The notes: a model not told the origin generated them from the sequence alone. 42,128 nt of DNA from Desulfobacterales bacterium HSG17 (GCA_030377945.1 JAUCGD010000009.1:1-42128), one strand, 5' to 3'; positions 23,639-32,758 are shown, counted from the first letter of the stretch. Translations and numbers: made by a program.

Positions 23639-25465
23639 ATGGAAAAACGAATATCCCCGGACAATTTATTGGAATTGATGGGTATAACACCTGCGGATAA
23701 TCCCGGAAATAATAAAACCGCCAGCCACTGGATGAGCCAGCTTGTAGCACAACAGGTAAAGAGCCTGGTTCAGTTTAAGCAATTTCTCCAGTCACTAACT
23801 GATAATACATCTGCTTACAGCCCTTTAGCATCTGCAAAATTTGCAGCCCAATGGCAAAAAACTATTTTGGATATTTTTGTTTTAGGCCCCATACGAACCC
23901 AGGCAAAAGAAGCTGCAAACGCAGGAACAGCACCTGATATTTTTGTAGAACATAATCGTCAGACAGAAGAAAAATATGCAGACTTGATTTATAAATTTTG
24001 CAGTTTATTCATGACCGGCAAAAACTTTGATTTTCAAAAAGCCAGGAATTATTCTTCTTCAAAAGATGGGAAAGCTTTGTTTAAAAAATATATTCAAGAA
24101 TTTTCATGGATTGAAAGAAATTATCTTTCATCAGGGCTTACACGCCTTGCAGCCATGAAAGAGCTGTTACTGAGTCTGCTCACACTTATAACAGAGCAGC
24201 CCCTTGAAAAAGCAAGAATGCCTTTTATGAAAATGAATAAAGACGGTCGTCCAGCCATTGATTTTTCCGATTATCTTGCAGCAACAAAAATACGAATTGA
24301 AAATCTTTATAATGAAAAAGCCTTTGATATTGTAGATTTTTCCAAGGGTGAAACAGGGGGGCAGCTTGGTTATTCTTCCTATGATGTTGTCTCGGATTCT
24401 GAAATGTACTCAGTCAGTCTGAGGCATTATCTGCTTCCCAAAGGGATTAAACCCAATGGTAAAATATTGTACATGGCTACCCCTTTAATTAATAAACCTG
24501 AAATTTTTGATCTTGATAAGGGAAAATCCGTAATAGAAGGAATGCACTTACAGGGATATGAAATATATCTGGTAGATTACGGAGATCCAGGACCTGAATC
24601 AAGTGATCTGGGCCTGGATTTTTTTGCCAAAACTATACATGATAAATATATTGAAATCATTAAACAAAAACATCCTGAACATGAAATATATGCAATGGCC
24701 TACTGCATGGCCGGAACCCTTCTTCTGCCCTATCTTGCAAGACGTGCAGAAGAACGTATGGGAGAAGGCAAAAAAATGGATATTAAAAAACTGGCGCTTA
24801 TGGCTTCTCCTGTCAAGTTTGATGATGAAGACAGCGGACACGGTCCAATGAGAAAGATAATCAAGGAGCAGTATGATAACCTGCTTATGCAGGAATTATT
24901 CAATGAAGTTAATGTGCCTTCCCAGGTTATTGATTTTGGAATGCAGGAAATTCAGCCCGGGGTTCAATATTATGTTTTCAGTGGATTTTACGGCAGGGCT
25001 TCTTTTCCAGGGGCAATTAAGGATTCAGCTCCTTTTATATACTGGCTTGCTCACGGCACAAAATTTCCATTCAAAGCGCACAGGGAATGGATTAATAATA
25101 TATTTTTAGGCAATCAGATTTATAAAGGCAAATACTGCCTTCCTTCGGATAATCCAAAACTGGATAAAAAGCCTGTAAATATGGATATGCTGCGAAAGTC
25201 AGGGGTTGCAATTTTTGATTACAGGGGACAAAGAGACCCCATAGCGCCCACAGGTTCATGCGTAGGAAGTGAATTATGGGGCCAGACAGATGAATGCGCT
25301 GTTGAAGGCCAGATTGGAAATATTTGTATTACCAGGGGAGGCTTAAATCGTACCATTGAAAAAAATGTGGGTCATATTTTTGTGGTAAGTAAAATACTGC
25401 TGGCAGAATATTTGGAAATAGTAAATGAGTTTTATAAGGATAAATCAACAAAAGAAGATACATGA
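23639..25465 (+). CDS. phaC: Polyhydroxyalkanoate synthase-like protein
   Basis: This alpha/beta-hydrolase-fold protein (608 residues) belongs to the PHA synthase family, which polymerises hydroxyacyl-CoA into storage polyester. The substrate-entry line ILYMATPLINKPEIFDLDKGKSV and the nucleophile elbow AYCMAG (the G-x-C-x-G-type box, Cys near residue 360) are present. So are Asp in DYRGQRDPIAPTG and His in VGHIFVV, all in order. The elbow reads AYCMAG rather than the usual GYCxGG, a modest variation. The N-terminal helical region of about 230 residues is typical of class I. No phaA or phaB gene is next to it. The stop is at 25463, just before a hairpin facing aroE. Confidence 0.85.
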   Translation: MEKRISPDNLLELMGITPADNPGNNKTASHWMSQLVAQQVKSLVQFKQFLQSLTDNTSAYSPLASAKFAAQWQKTILDIFVLGPIRTQAKEAANAGTAPDIFVEHNRQTEEKYADLIYKFCSLFMTGKNFDFQKARNYSSSKDGKALFKKYIQEFSWIERNYLSSGLTRLAAMKELLLSLLTLITEQPLEKARMPFMKMNKDGRPAIDFSDYLAATKIRIENLYNEKAFDIVDFSKGETGGQLGYSSYDVVSDSEMYSVSLRHYLLPKGIKPNGKILYMATPLINKPEIFDLDKGKSVIEGMHLQGYEIYLVDYGDPGPESSDLGLDFFAKTIHDKYIEIIKQKHPEHEIYAMAYCMAGTLLLPYLARRAEERMGEGKKMDIKKLALMASPVKFDDEDSGHGPMRKIIKEQYDNLLMQELFNEVNVPSQVIDFGMQEIQPGVQYYVFSGFYGRASFPGAIKDSAPFIYWLAHGTKFPFKAHREWINNIFLGNQIYKGKYCLPSDNPKLDKKPVNMDMLRKSGVAIFDYRGQRDPIAPTGSCVGSELWGQTDECAVEGQIGNICITRGGLNRTIEKNVGHIFVVSKILLAEYLEIVNEFYKDKSTKEDT

Positions 25466-25531
25466 ACTATATAGATTTCCAGAAAAATAATTTCACTGGG
25501 TAAAATGAATTTTCTGAAAATCTATATAGTT
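25465..25531. terminator. Inverted repeat between convergent phaC and aroE
   Basis: The 22-bp arms AACTATATAGATTTCCAGAA.. (25465-25486) and their complement (25510-25531) match at 21 of 22 positions. They sit exactly between the two convergent stops, so this is probably a bidirectional transcription stop. No strong T-run is adjacent. Confidence 0.7.
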
Positions 25532-25557
25532 GTTACAAAAATATGTTTGCTTGTTTT

Positions 25558-26415
25558 TTAGGATTTCAATGGCTTAAGAAATTCTTCAGGCTCGACATCT
25601 ATACCAGTCCACAGGGAAAAACTTCGCCTTGCCTGATTGGCAAGGATTGGAAGCCCATCCATATAGGGAATATTCAGGCCCTTTGCCATATCCTCCCAGA
25701 AGCATTGCCTGCGGCCATAGTTCAGATCAATAACAAGCTGGCAGTTTTTAACTTGAAGACTGCCGGCCATTTCAGCCATTTCAGGAGATTCTTTGGGGCT
25801 GGAAACAGATGTTGCATTTATGATTATATCAGCGTTGAAAGGCTTATCAACAAGGGATTCAAAAGACTTTGCTTCACCTCCGATACGGCTTATTATCCTT
25901 CCTGTCTTTTCCTGGCTGCGTCCTGCCACTAAAATAGTTCCGGCCCTGAGCCAGTTAAGCATAAAAACAACAGCTCTTGCTGCTCCCCCGTTTCCAAAAA
26001 CCAGGGCGGTTTTCCCAGCCGGGTCAAAACCCGCATCTTCCAGGGCATCCATAAATCCGATTGCATTGGTATTATAACCCTTAAGTACTTCTCCATCCCT
26101 GGCTATGGTATTTATGGCCCCGATTATATTGGCCCCTTCGGAAAGAACATCTATAAAAGGAATAACAGATTCCTTGTAAGGCAGGGTTATATTTGCACCT
26201 GCAATATTTAAAACCCTTAAACTTCTTACAGCTTCTTCTATATGCTCAGGATCAACCATAAAAGGCACATAAACTCCGTCAATCCCTGTACGTTTTAAAA
26301 CTGCATTAAACATGGCCGGAGATTTTGATCTAAAGGCCCTTTCATCACTTAATATACAAAAAACCTTGGTTTTAATTTCATTTTTAGGATTTCTGACAGG
26401 TGTATTGTTTTTCAT
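25558..26415 (-). CDS. aroE: Shikimate dehydrogenase-family protein with Asn at the catalytic Asp position
   Basis: AroE reduces 3-dehydroshikimate with NADPH. The fold is clear: FRSKSPAMFN for substrate binding, ITLPYKE with the catalytic Lys at residue 81, and GAINT. The cofactor site is GNGGAARAVVFML and the NADP-side AGRSQEKT. The otherwise nearly invariant NTD motif reads NTN (Asn 117, codon AAT), so the second catalytic residue is lost. The first motif also departs from the usual HSxSP (here FRSKSP). At 285 residues it is full length. It could be an AroE-like paralogue with altered substrate, or a weak AroE. It lies alone between convergent phaC and the cyclase operon. Confidence 0.85.
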   Translation of the reverse strand: MKNNTPVRNPKNEIKTKVFCILSDERAFRSKSPAMFNAVLKRTGIDGVYVPFMVDPEHIEEAVRSLRVLNIAGANITLPYKESVIPFIDVLSEGANIIGAINTIARDGEVLKGYNTNAIGFMDALEDAGFDPAGKTALVFGNGGAARAVVFMLNWLRAGTILVAGRSQEKTGRIISRIGGEAKSFESLVDKPFNADIIINATSVSSPKESPEMAEMAGSLQVKNCQLVIDLNYGRRQCFWEDMAKGLNIPYMDGLPILANQARRSFSLWTGIDVEPEEFLKPLKS

Positions 26416-26459
26416 ATCAGGACCTCGTAGTTTAGTGATCTGCTTTCAAATATAAACAT

Positions 26460-28769
26460 CTATTTGGATGTCATAACCCATTCTCCGTTCCATTTATCTC
26501 CGGGAGGAGATTCTTTAAAATGAGCACATCTGTCAATATACATTTGTGAAAGTTTATCATTTGGATTAAGGCGGAGAGCTTCATGAAAGGCTTCGCTGGA
26601 ACTATCCCATTTTCTATTGCGATACTGGTCCAGTCCGTCTTTGAAAAGCCTCATAACAGCCCTGAGATTTGGAAATGTCTCTTCTGTATAATAATCAAGA
26701 ACTTCATAGATACTTACAGGTTCTGTCTTACCTTTGACCACAACCTTGTCAATTTCGCGAATACGATAAGTTCCCACGAGTTTGCGATAGGTATTCTCAC
26801 TGATAAGAATGCGTGAATAATACTGCTTACATGCACTCTCAAGCCGGGAAGCCAGGTTTACCCCATCGCCTATCATGGTATAATCCATTCTCTTGGGTGA
26901 GCCGATATTTCCTGTAACAACTGTGTCTGTGTTAATTCCTATACCCATATCAACAATTTTTTTACCATGAGCAAGGCGCTTCTCATTCCAGATATTCAGT
27001 TCTTTTATCATTGAAATAGCTGCTCTCATGCCCCGGTCTTCATCTCCTTCACGGGCAATGGGAACTCCAAAAGCCGCCATAATGGCATCCCCGATAAATT
27101 TATCAAGCATACCTTCTTCTTTTTGAATACATTCAACCATAATAGTGAAATATTCATTAAGCAGGGAAACAGTGCCCTGGGGTCCAAGTTCTTCGGTAAG
27201 GGTTGTAAATCCTCTTATGTCGGAAAAAAGACAGGTTGCAATAATATCTTTGCCGCCTAAAATATCTTCCCCGCCTTCCAGGAGCTGGTCTGCAATATCA
27301 GGGTCCATATATCGTGCCATTGTGCTTTTCATACGTTTTTCATTGCTGATATCTTCAAGCATAATCATGGAACCCAATTTTTTCTGTTCATCCTGTTCAA
27401 CAATGGTCAGGGGAAGAACTGTGAAATTTACGGATTTTTTTTCACCTCCGAACTCTATTACAGCATCCATTGTAACTTCGGATTCCTGGGTTTCTTCAAC
27501 TAATTTTATTTTATCCAGTACCCATGAATTTGGGTCTTTGAAAAAGTCTTCGGTTTTACAATTGATAATATCTTTTTCAGCGTTAATATGCATAATTTTC
27601 TGGCCCGCAGCATTGCAGGTTACAATTTTGCCATATGTATTTATTGTGATAACACCGTTTGACATACTCTCTAACATGCCTTCACTGTAATTTTTCATTT
27701 CCTGGACTTCGCTAAAGAGTTTTGCATTTTCCAGTGCAATGGATATTTGCCCTGTAAAAGCCCGGAGCCGGAATTCATCTTCATCTGTAAATGCACCGCC
27801 TTTTTTGTTCAAAACCTGGGTAACCCCGATTGTCTTGCCTTTTTTATTAATAACCGGAACACAAAGAATGGAACGGGTAAAATAACCGGTTTTTTTATCA
27901 AAAGCAGGGCTGAACCTGAGATCTGCATAAGCATGAGGAATATTTATAGATTTTCCAGAGGTAAATACTGCCCCGGCAATTCCCATATTATTTGGAAGAC
28001 GTATCTGTATAGCTCCAAGACCCTCTCCAACCTGGGAGAATAATTCATCTGTTTTTTCATCATTTAAAAACAGGGTTGAGCGGTCTGCATTAAGCATTTT
28101 TGTTGCCTGGGACATAACCTTGTTTAATATTGTCCCAAGATCAATTTCAGATATAACATCGGAAACAACATCAAAGAACTCCATTTCCTGTTCACGGGTT
28201 TTCTTTATTTTTTCAATAAACTGGATGGTCTGCAAAGCAACTGATGCCTGGGTTGTCATTGCTTCTAAAAGCTCAAGATCTTTTTGTGTAAAATCACCTT
28301 TTTTCTTGTTCAGGGCCTGGGCAACACCGATTATTTCTTTTTTATTTGTCCTGATAGGAGCGCTTAACAGGCTTTTAGTAACAAAGCCTCCGAATTTTTC
28401 ATCAACACTTCGGTCAAAATGTTTGTCTGAATAAGCATCTTGAACTATGTTTCCTTCACCTGCCTGAAATACATGGCCTGCAACACCGCTTTTTGCAGAG
28501 AGCCGGATTTCCCGCTGATAATTTCCTGTGGCAACCCTGGAATATAATTCATCTGTTTCATTATCATAAAGATAAATTGTGCCCCGCTCAGCTTTAACCT
28601 CTTTTGAGATAATCTCTACAAGTGCCTCCAGCATTTCATCCAGTGTTTCAAAAGCAGCCATTGTCTGAGCAACATTAAGCAGCATTTCCGCCCGTTTTTC
28701 ATCACCTGTTGTTTTACTGTCTTTATTAGGCTCACTGTTTTCAATATTATGTTCTTTTTGATTATCCAT
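26460..28769 (-). CDS. GAF-GAF-PAS class III adenylate/guanylate cyclase
   Basis: This cytoplasmic signalling enzyme has 769 residues. Two GAF domains come first (about 40-195 and 205-350), each with the closing GVAQALNKKKGDFTQKDLEL or similar line. A PAS domain follows (about 360-480, MLESMSNGVITINTYGKIV...). The class III catalytic domain runs from about 500 to 680. Its metal-binding aspartates are in CLFSDIRGFTTLTE and KFIGDAIMAAFG, and MIGDGVNLASRLES is the dimer/transition-state motif. A TPR-like C-terminal segment closes the protein. The residues do not by themselves separate ATP from GTP. It overlaps the upstream coiled-coil gene by eight bases, indicating translational coupling and perhaps a complex. 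Confidence 0.93.
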   Translation of the reverse strand: MDNQKEHNIENSEPNKDSKTTGDEKRAEMLLNVAQTMAAFETLDEMLEALVEIISKEVKAERGTIYLYDNETDELYSRVATGNYQREIRLSAKSGVAGHVFQAGEGNIVQDAYSDKHFDRSVDEKFGGFVTKSLLSAPIRTNKKEIIGVAQALNKKKGDFTQKDLELLEAMTTQASVALQTIQFIEKIKKTREQEMEFFDVVSDVISEIDLGTILNKVMSQATKMLNADRSTLFLNDEKTDELFSQVGEGLGAIQIRLPNNMGIAGAVFTSGKSINIPHAYADLRFSPAFDKKTGYFTRSILCVPVINKKGKTIGVTQVLNKKGGAFTDEDEFRLRAFTGQISIALENAKLFSEVQEMKNYSEGMLESMSNGVITINTYGKIVTCNAAGQKIMHINAEKDIINCKTEDFFKDPNSWVLDKIKLVEETQESEVTMDAVIEFGGEKKSVNFTVLPLTIVEQDEQKKLGSMIMLEDISNEKRMKSTMARYMDPDIADQLLEGGEDILGGKDIIATCLFSDIRGFTTLTEELGPQGTVSLLNEYFTIMVECIQKEEGMLDKFIGDAIMAAFGVPIAREGDEDRGMRAAISMIKELNIWNEKRLAHGKKIVDMGIGINTDTVVTGNIGSPKRMDYTMIGDGVNLASRLESACKQYYSRILISENTYRKLVGTYRIREIDKVVVKGKTEPVSIYEVLDYYTEETFPNLRAVMRLFKDGLDQYRNRKWDSSSEAFHEALRLNPNDKLSQMYIDRCAHFKESPPGDKWNGEWVMTSK

Positions 28770-29964
28770 GATACCCCTCTAATTTTTCCCGCAATAACGA
28801 TATGGTCTGTTGCAGCTCTTTTTCCTGTTTTTGTGCAGTTTTTATCATTCCCTGTTTTTCCTGGTCACATTCTATTTTATAACCATCAAGTTCATTACGC
28901 AAGTCTATCAGGGTTTTTTTAAGTTGAATCAACTCAGCCTTAGGTTGTGATACAGCTTCCCTGATTTTTTGGGCTCTTTCAAATCCTGCATTGTCAATTT
29001 CATCACGCAGTTTAGAAATTGCTGATTTTAATTGTGTTATTTCATTATTTGCATCAATTCGTGCCAGCCTGATTTTTTCTTCTTTTTCAAATCCAGCCTG
29101 GTCCATTTCTTCGCGCTGCCTTGCAACAGCGTCTTTTAATTCCGAAATATCTTTTTCAGCAGCAATTTCAACTTTTCTGACAGCCTCGGTTTTTTCATAC
29201 TGAATCTGATCCATATCCTCTCGCTGCTTTGCAACAGCGTCTTTTAATTCTGAAATATCTTTTTCAGCAGCAATTTCAACTTTTCTGACAGCCTCGGTTT
29301 TTTCATACTGAATCTGTTCCATTTCCCCACGAAGATTTGCAATAGCATTTTTTAATTCTGAAATATCTTTTTCAGCAGCAGATTTCACATTTCTGACAGT
29401 TTCTGCTTTACTGTTTTCAATCTGCTCCATCTCCTCCCTGAGATTTGCAATAGTGTCTTTTAATTCCAAAGCATCTTTATCACCAGCAGATTTTACCACT
29501 TCAATGGCTTCTGTCTTACTGCCTTCAGTCTGCTCTATCTCTTTACGCAAAGTGTCAACAGTCTCTATTAGATGTTTTATTTCATTTTTTGCTTCAGCAA
29601 GGCCAAGGCGGATATTTTCCTTTTTTTGGGCTTCCGCCTCCTCAAGATTTTCACGTAAATTTTTAATTGCTGCTTTTAACTGTCTAATATTTTCATTAGC
29701 TTCAAGAAGAGAATTCCGGGTATTTTCTACGGCTTGTTCACTGGTTTGCTCCAGTTCATCCCTTAAGACATTGATTGTTTTTATTAAATGCCGGTTTTCA
29801 GAACTGGCTTCTTCCAGCTCATTTTTTAAGGTATTTTGTTCATCCTGTAAGACATTTATATTTTTTTCCAAACCCCTGTTTTCAGAAAGAATAGCTTCCA
29901 ATTCATCCTGAATTATTTGAGTGTCTGTCTGCTGAGTTGTCTGTGAATCTATTTGAGGTTCCAT
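28762..29964 (-). CDS. Repeat-built coiled-coil protein upstream of the cyclase
   Basis: The 400 residues are almost all heptad-like helix, with no signal peptide or membrane segment. A 36-residue unit (for example EKTEAVRKVEIAAEKDISEL followed by KDAVAKQREDMDQIQY) repeats in register through most of the protein, and two copies are nearly identical. The first and last 60 residues are more diverse. No catalytic motif is present. The gene overlaps the cyclase gene by eight bases, so the protein may be a scaffold or dimerisation rod for it. The start ATG at 29964 is the only reasonable one; I see no strong ribosome site. Confidence 0.8.
   Translation of the reverse strand: MEPQIDSQTTQQTDTQIIQDELEAILSENRGLEKNINVLQDEQNTLKNELEEASSENRHLIKTINVLRDELEQTSEQAVENTRNSLLEANENIRQLKAAIKNLRENLEEAEAQKKENIRLGLAEAKNEIKHLIETVDTLRKEIEQTEGSKTEAIEVVKSAGDKDALELKDTIANLREEMEQIENSKAETVRNVKSAAEKDISELKNAIANLRGEMEQIQYEKTEAVRKVEIAAEKDISELKDAVAKQREDMDQIQYEKTEAVRKVEIAAEKDISELKDAVARQREEMDQAGFEKEEKIRLARIDANNEITQLKSAISKLRDEIDNAGFERAQKIREAVSQPKAELIQLKKTLIDLRNELDGYKIECDQEKQGMIKTAQKQEKELQQTISLLREKLEGYHG
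29101..29532 (-). repeat. 108-bp tandem repeat, four clear units, in coiled-coil gene
   Basis: Units start at 29101, 29209, 29317 and 29425 with an exact 108-bp period. The first two are nearly identical; the others are more diverged. The same period continues in weaker form to about 29750. Multiples of three keep the frame. Confidence 0.9.
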
Positions 29965-30230
29965 ATAATTAAGCTCTTATTAAGGTTAATAAATCATTTA
30001 AATCCATAAAAGCTGAAAACAAATTTTATACCTGATTTATGAACCAAAGTTTATAATGTGTCAAGTTTGAATTGGAAAAGCAAAAACAAAATCCAGGCAA
30101 AAAGATTGAAAATTTGCAGGAAATATATTAGATAAATATTATAAAAAATAACTTTGACTTTTGCTGACAAAGCAAAAATGGATAAAAGATTAATCCTTAT
30201 ACAAAATAGTATCTTAATTAAGGAGGTAAA
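29965..30230. other. Divergent intergenic spacer, no gene
   Basis: This AT-rich region between the coiled-coil gene and the Uma2 gene contains no gene. A small hairpin (TTTTGCT...AGCAAAA, near 30159-30177) and a strong ribosome site (AAGGAGGT, 30220-30227) are the only marks I can name. Confidence 0.5.
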
Positions 30231-30704
30231 ATGAACTGGCAGGAAGTATGTAATGATCCGAATCTGCAAAATTTACCTTATAAAATCGAACTTAACCAAT
30301 GGGGGCAGATTGTGATGAGTCCGGTAAAAGTGCTGCATTCAATTTATCAGGGAAGAATTATCCGTAAAATTTCAGGATTAATGAAAAATGGTGAAGTTGT
30401 TCCTGAATGTGCAATTCAAACATCAAAAGGAACCAAGGCTGCTGATGTTGCCTGGATTTCAGATGATCGCCTTAAAATTGTTCAGGATGAGACCCAATGT
30501 TCCGTAGCCCCTGACATCTGTGTGGAAGTAATGTCTGAAAGCAATACTGAAGATGAAATGCAGAAAAAAAAGAAATTATATTTTGAAGCCGGAGCAAAAG
30601 AGGTATGGATTTGTGATAATGGACAGATGTTATTTTATACTACTGAAAGGAAATCAGAATTTTCGTTAATGATGCCTGGATTTCCCCAAAACATAGAAAT
30701 TTAA
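30231..30704 (+). CDS. Uma2-family PD-(D/E)XK nuclease-like protein (DUF820)
   Basis: The 157-residue protein has the conserved blocks of the family: GQIVMSPVKVLHS, ADVAWISDDRL, then PDICVEVMSESNTEDEMQKKK and YFEAGAKEVWICD. The Asp and Glu in these blocks match the predicted nuclease core. The family is abundant in cyanobacteria and some deltaproteobacteria, often in many copies. Its role is unknown; association with mobile DNA has been suggested. A strong AAGGAGGT lies four bases before the ATG. It precedes purB, but a palindrome of about 55 bases separates them, so they are probably separate units. Confidence 0.85.
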   Translation: MNWQEVCNDPNLQNLPYKIELNQWGQIVMSPVKVLHSIYQGRIIRKISGLMKNGEVVPECAIQTSKGTKAADVAWISDDRLKIVQDETQCSVAPDICVEVMSESNTEDEMQKKKKLYFEAGAKEVWICDNGQMLFYTTERKSEFSLMMPGFPQNIEI

Positions 30705-30749
30705 ATTACTGAATCTAAGTACCTAAACAAATATTTTGCAACATATGCA

Positions 30750-30803
30750 GGGGCAGACCCCTGTGCCTGCCCTTGAACGAAGGCAACCACAGGGGTTGTC
30801 CCT
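30750..30803. repeat. Imperfect nested palindrome before purB
   Basis: GGGGCAGACCCCTGTGCCTGCC near 30750 is matched imperfectly and in inverse by GGCAACCACAGGGGTTGTCC near 30782. Each arm is also self-complementary. It lies 25 bases upstream of the purB start. Related GGGGC...CCCC strings are common between genes of such genomes. Confidence 0.65.
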
Positions 30804-30827
30804 ACGAAAAACAAAAGGAATACAAAA

Positions 30828-32180
30828 ATGCAATTTTCAACATTAAACGCGGTCTCTCCAGTGGATGGCCGTTATCGTAAGGCAAGTGAAAAACTGGCAG
30901 ATTATTTTTCAGAAGGCGCACTTATTAAGTATCGTGTCCTGGTGGAGGTGGAGTATTTTATAGCTTTGTGCAATCTTCCCCTTTCCCGGTTAAAAGATTT
31001 TGATAAGAATTTATTTGGACAACTCAGAGCTGTTATTGAAAGCTTCAGCATGGAAGATGCTCAGAAAATAAAAGATATTGAGAAAGTTACAAACCATGAT
31101 GTTAAGGCAGTGGAGTACTTTCTTAAGGAAAAGTTTGATGAACTGGGTATTACAGATTATAAGGAATATATTCACTTTGGCCTTACTTCCCAAGACATAA
31201 ACAACACTGCTGTTCCACGTTCTCTTAAAGATGCGTGGAATGATGTGGTAAAACCGCTAATAACAGATGTTATTGGGATATTGGAAGAAAAAGCCAATGA
31301 ATGGAAAAATATTTCCATGTTGGCCAGAACTCACGGTCAGCCAGCTTCCCCCACCAGTCTGGGTAAAGAAATTTATGTATTTGTTGAAAGATTAAAGCAG
31401 CAGATGGAGCTTGTTGAAACCATACCTTTTTCTGCCAAATTCGGAGGAGCCACGGGAAATTTTAATGCTCACCATATTGCATATCCTGATATTGACTGGG
31501 TTGGATTTGGCAATCACCTTGTTAATGATATTCTTGGGTTAAAACGTTCACAGGTGACAACCCAGATTGAGCATTATGACAATCTTGGAGCATTTTTTGA
31601 TAATGTCAAAAGAATAAATACCATTCTCCTGGATTTGAATCGTGATATGTGGACTTATATATCAATGGATTATTTTAAGCAAAAGATTAAAGCAGGGGAA
31701 GTGGGGTCTTCTGCCATGCCTCATAAGGTTAATCCCATTGATTTTGAAAATTCAGAGGGAAACCTGGGCATTGCCAATGCCATATTTGAACATCTTTCAG
31801 CAAAACTGCCCATATCACGCCTTCAAAGGGATCTAACAGATTCCACTGTTACCCGGAATATTGGTGTTCCCATGGCTCATACAATGATTGCTTTGAAATC
31901 TTTGCAAAGAGGTTTTGGCAAACTTATTTTAAACCAGGAAAAGATAAATGCGGATTTACAGGATAACTGGGCTGTTGTGGCTGAAGCCATACAGACAATC
32001 CTGAGACGGGAAGGTTATCCAAAGCCATATGAAGCCTTGCTGAATCTTACACGCACCAATATCAAGATTGATGAAAAAGCTATTGCAGATTTTATTCAAA
32101 CTCTTGAAGTTTCAGCGACTGTAAAGGAAGAACTTCTGAAAATTACTCCTGAAAATTATACAGGTATTTACGGGTTTTAA
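30828..32180 (+). CDS. purB: Adenylosuccinate lyase
   Basis: PurB cleaves SAICAR and adenylosuccinate in purine synthesis. The 450-residue protein belongs to the long subgroup similar to E. coli. It has AVSPVDGRYR at the start, LTSQDINNTAVP, ARTHGQPASPTSLGKE, and the signature SSAMPHKVNPIDFENSEGN. The catalytic Ser-rich loop is within the last. ATG 30828 follows an AAAAGGAA ribosome site. It is not beside other pur genes. The next gene downstream is the convergent toxin gene, about 100 bases away. Confidence 0.97.
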   Translation: MQFSTLNAVSPVDGRYRKASEKLADYFSEGALIKYRVLVEVEYFIALCNLPLSRLKDFDKNLFGQLRAVIESFSMEDAQKIKDIEKVTNHDVKAVEYFLKEKFDELGITDYKEYIHFGLTSQDINNTAVPRSLKDAWNDVVKPLITDVIGILEEKANEWKNISMLARTHGQPASPTSLGKEIYVFVERLKQQMELVETIPFSAKFGGATGNFNAHHIAYPDIDWVGFGNHLVNDILGLKRSQVTTQIEHYDNLGAFFDNVKRINTILLDLNRDMWTYISMDYFKQKIKAGEVGSSAMPHKVNPIDFENSEGNLGIANAIFEHLSAKLPISRLQRDLTDSTVTRNIGVPMAHTMIALKSLQRGFGKLILNQEKINADLQDNWAVVAEAIQTILRREGYPKPYEALLNLTRTNIKIDEKAIADFIQTLEVSATVKEELLKITPENYTGIYGF

Positions 32181-32281
32181 CTCATCCTGATTCAAAAACG
32201 ACCATGAACCATGTGGGTTATGACTCAAAAAAATCCTTGTAGATTATGGCGGGCATAAAAACCGGGACCGCCCTGCCTGAT

Positions 32282-32758
32282 TCAATTACTGCCTGAACTG
32301 TGATCGTTTGGATTTTCCGTATGAAGGTTTTCTGCCTGTGCAATATTAAGAAGACGATTATCAGCACAGATAAAGGTCAGAGATTGTCTGCTGTTTCGGA
32401 TCATTTCACGGTTAATCAGTATCGCTGTTGCCAGATGAACTGCATCATATGCCCGTAAAGGATGCCTGCCTGACAATTCACAGGCTGTTTCAATGGTTAT
32501 ATGCATCACATCTGCGACAATATACCTGTATGTGGTATCATAGCCAAAGGCGGTCATTAGCTTTTCATAATCTTTTGAAGACAAGGTGCCTTCCCTCATT
32601 CTTCGAGAAAAAGCGCATGTTGTTTCAACAACGGTCAATTGAGATGTGAATATTGTAAGAGTCCTGAGGGATATAAGAAGGGCGTTTACCCACTGACTTC
32701 CTGTTTCTTCGACATAACGTTTTACCAGCGCACTGGTATCAAAATATGCGGATTCCAT
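32282..32758 (-). CDS. VapC-type PIN-domain toxin
   Basis: This 158-residue PIN nuclease begins MESAYFDTSALVKRYVEE, the standard VapC opening with the first catalytic Asp. The Glu in SQLTVVETTCAF and the LRAYDAVHLATAI aspartates complete the site. VapC toxins cleave tRNA or rRNA; the target here is unknown. Its start overlaps the stop of the antitoxin gene by one base (TAATG), so expression is coupled. It differs clearly from the PIN protein at 5899 in sequence and in gene context. Both genes of the pair look intact. Confidence 0.88.
   Translation of the reverse strand: MESAYFDTSALVKRYVEETGSQWVNALLISLRTLTIFTSQLTVVETTCAFSRRMREGTLSSKDYEKLMTAFGYDTTYRYIVADVMHITIETACELSGRHPLRAYDAVHLATAILINREMIRNSRQSLTFICADNRLLNIAQAENLHTENPNDHSSGSN

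Noticed and set aside
28991..29911. Several + strand open frames opposite the coiled-coil gene
   Set aside because: They are antisense shadows of a strongly biased repetitive gene (Ser/Phe-rich translations) without starts.
30159..30177. Small hairpin TTTTGCT/AGCAAAA as operator or terminator
   Set aside because: Seven AT-rich base pairs are expected by chance in such sequence and no gene ends here.
30750..30803. Purine riboswitch upstream of purB
   Set aside because: The conserved purine-riboswitch core and three-way junction are not visible; the palindrome resembles dispersed repeats.
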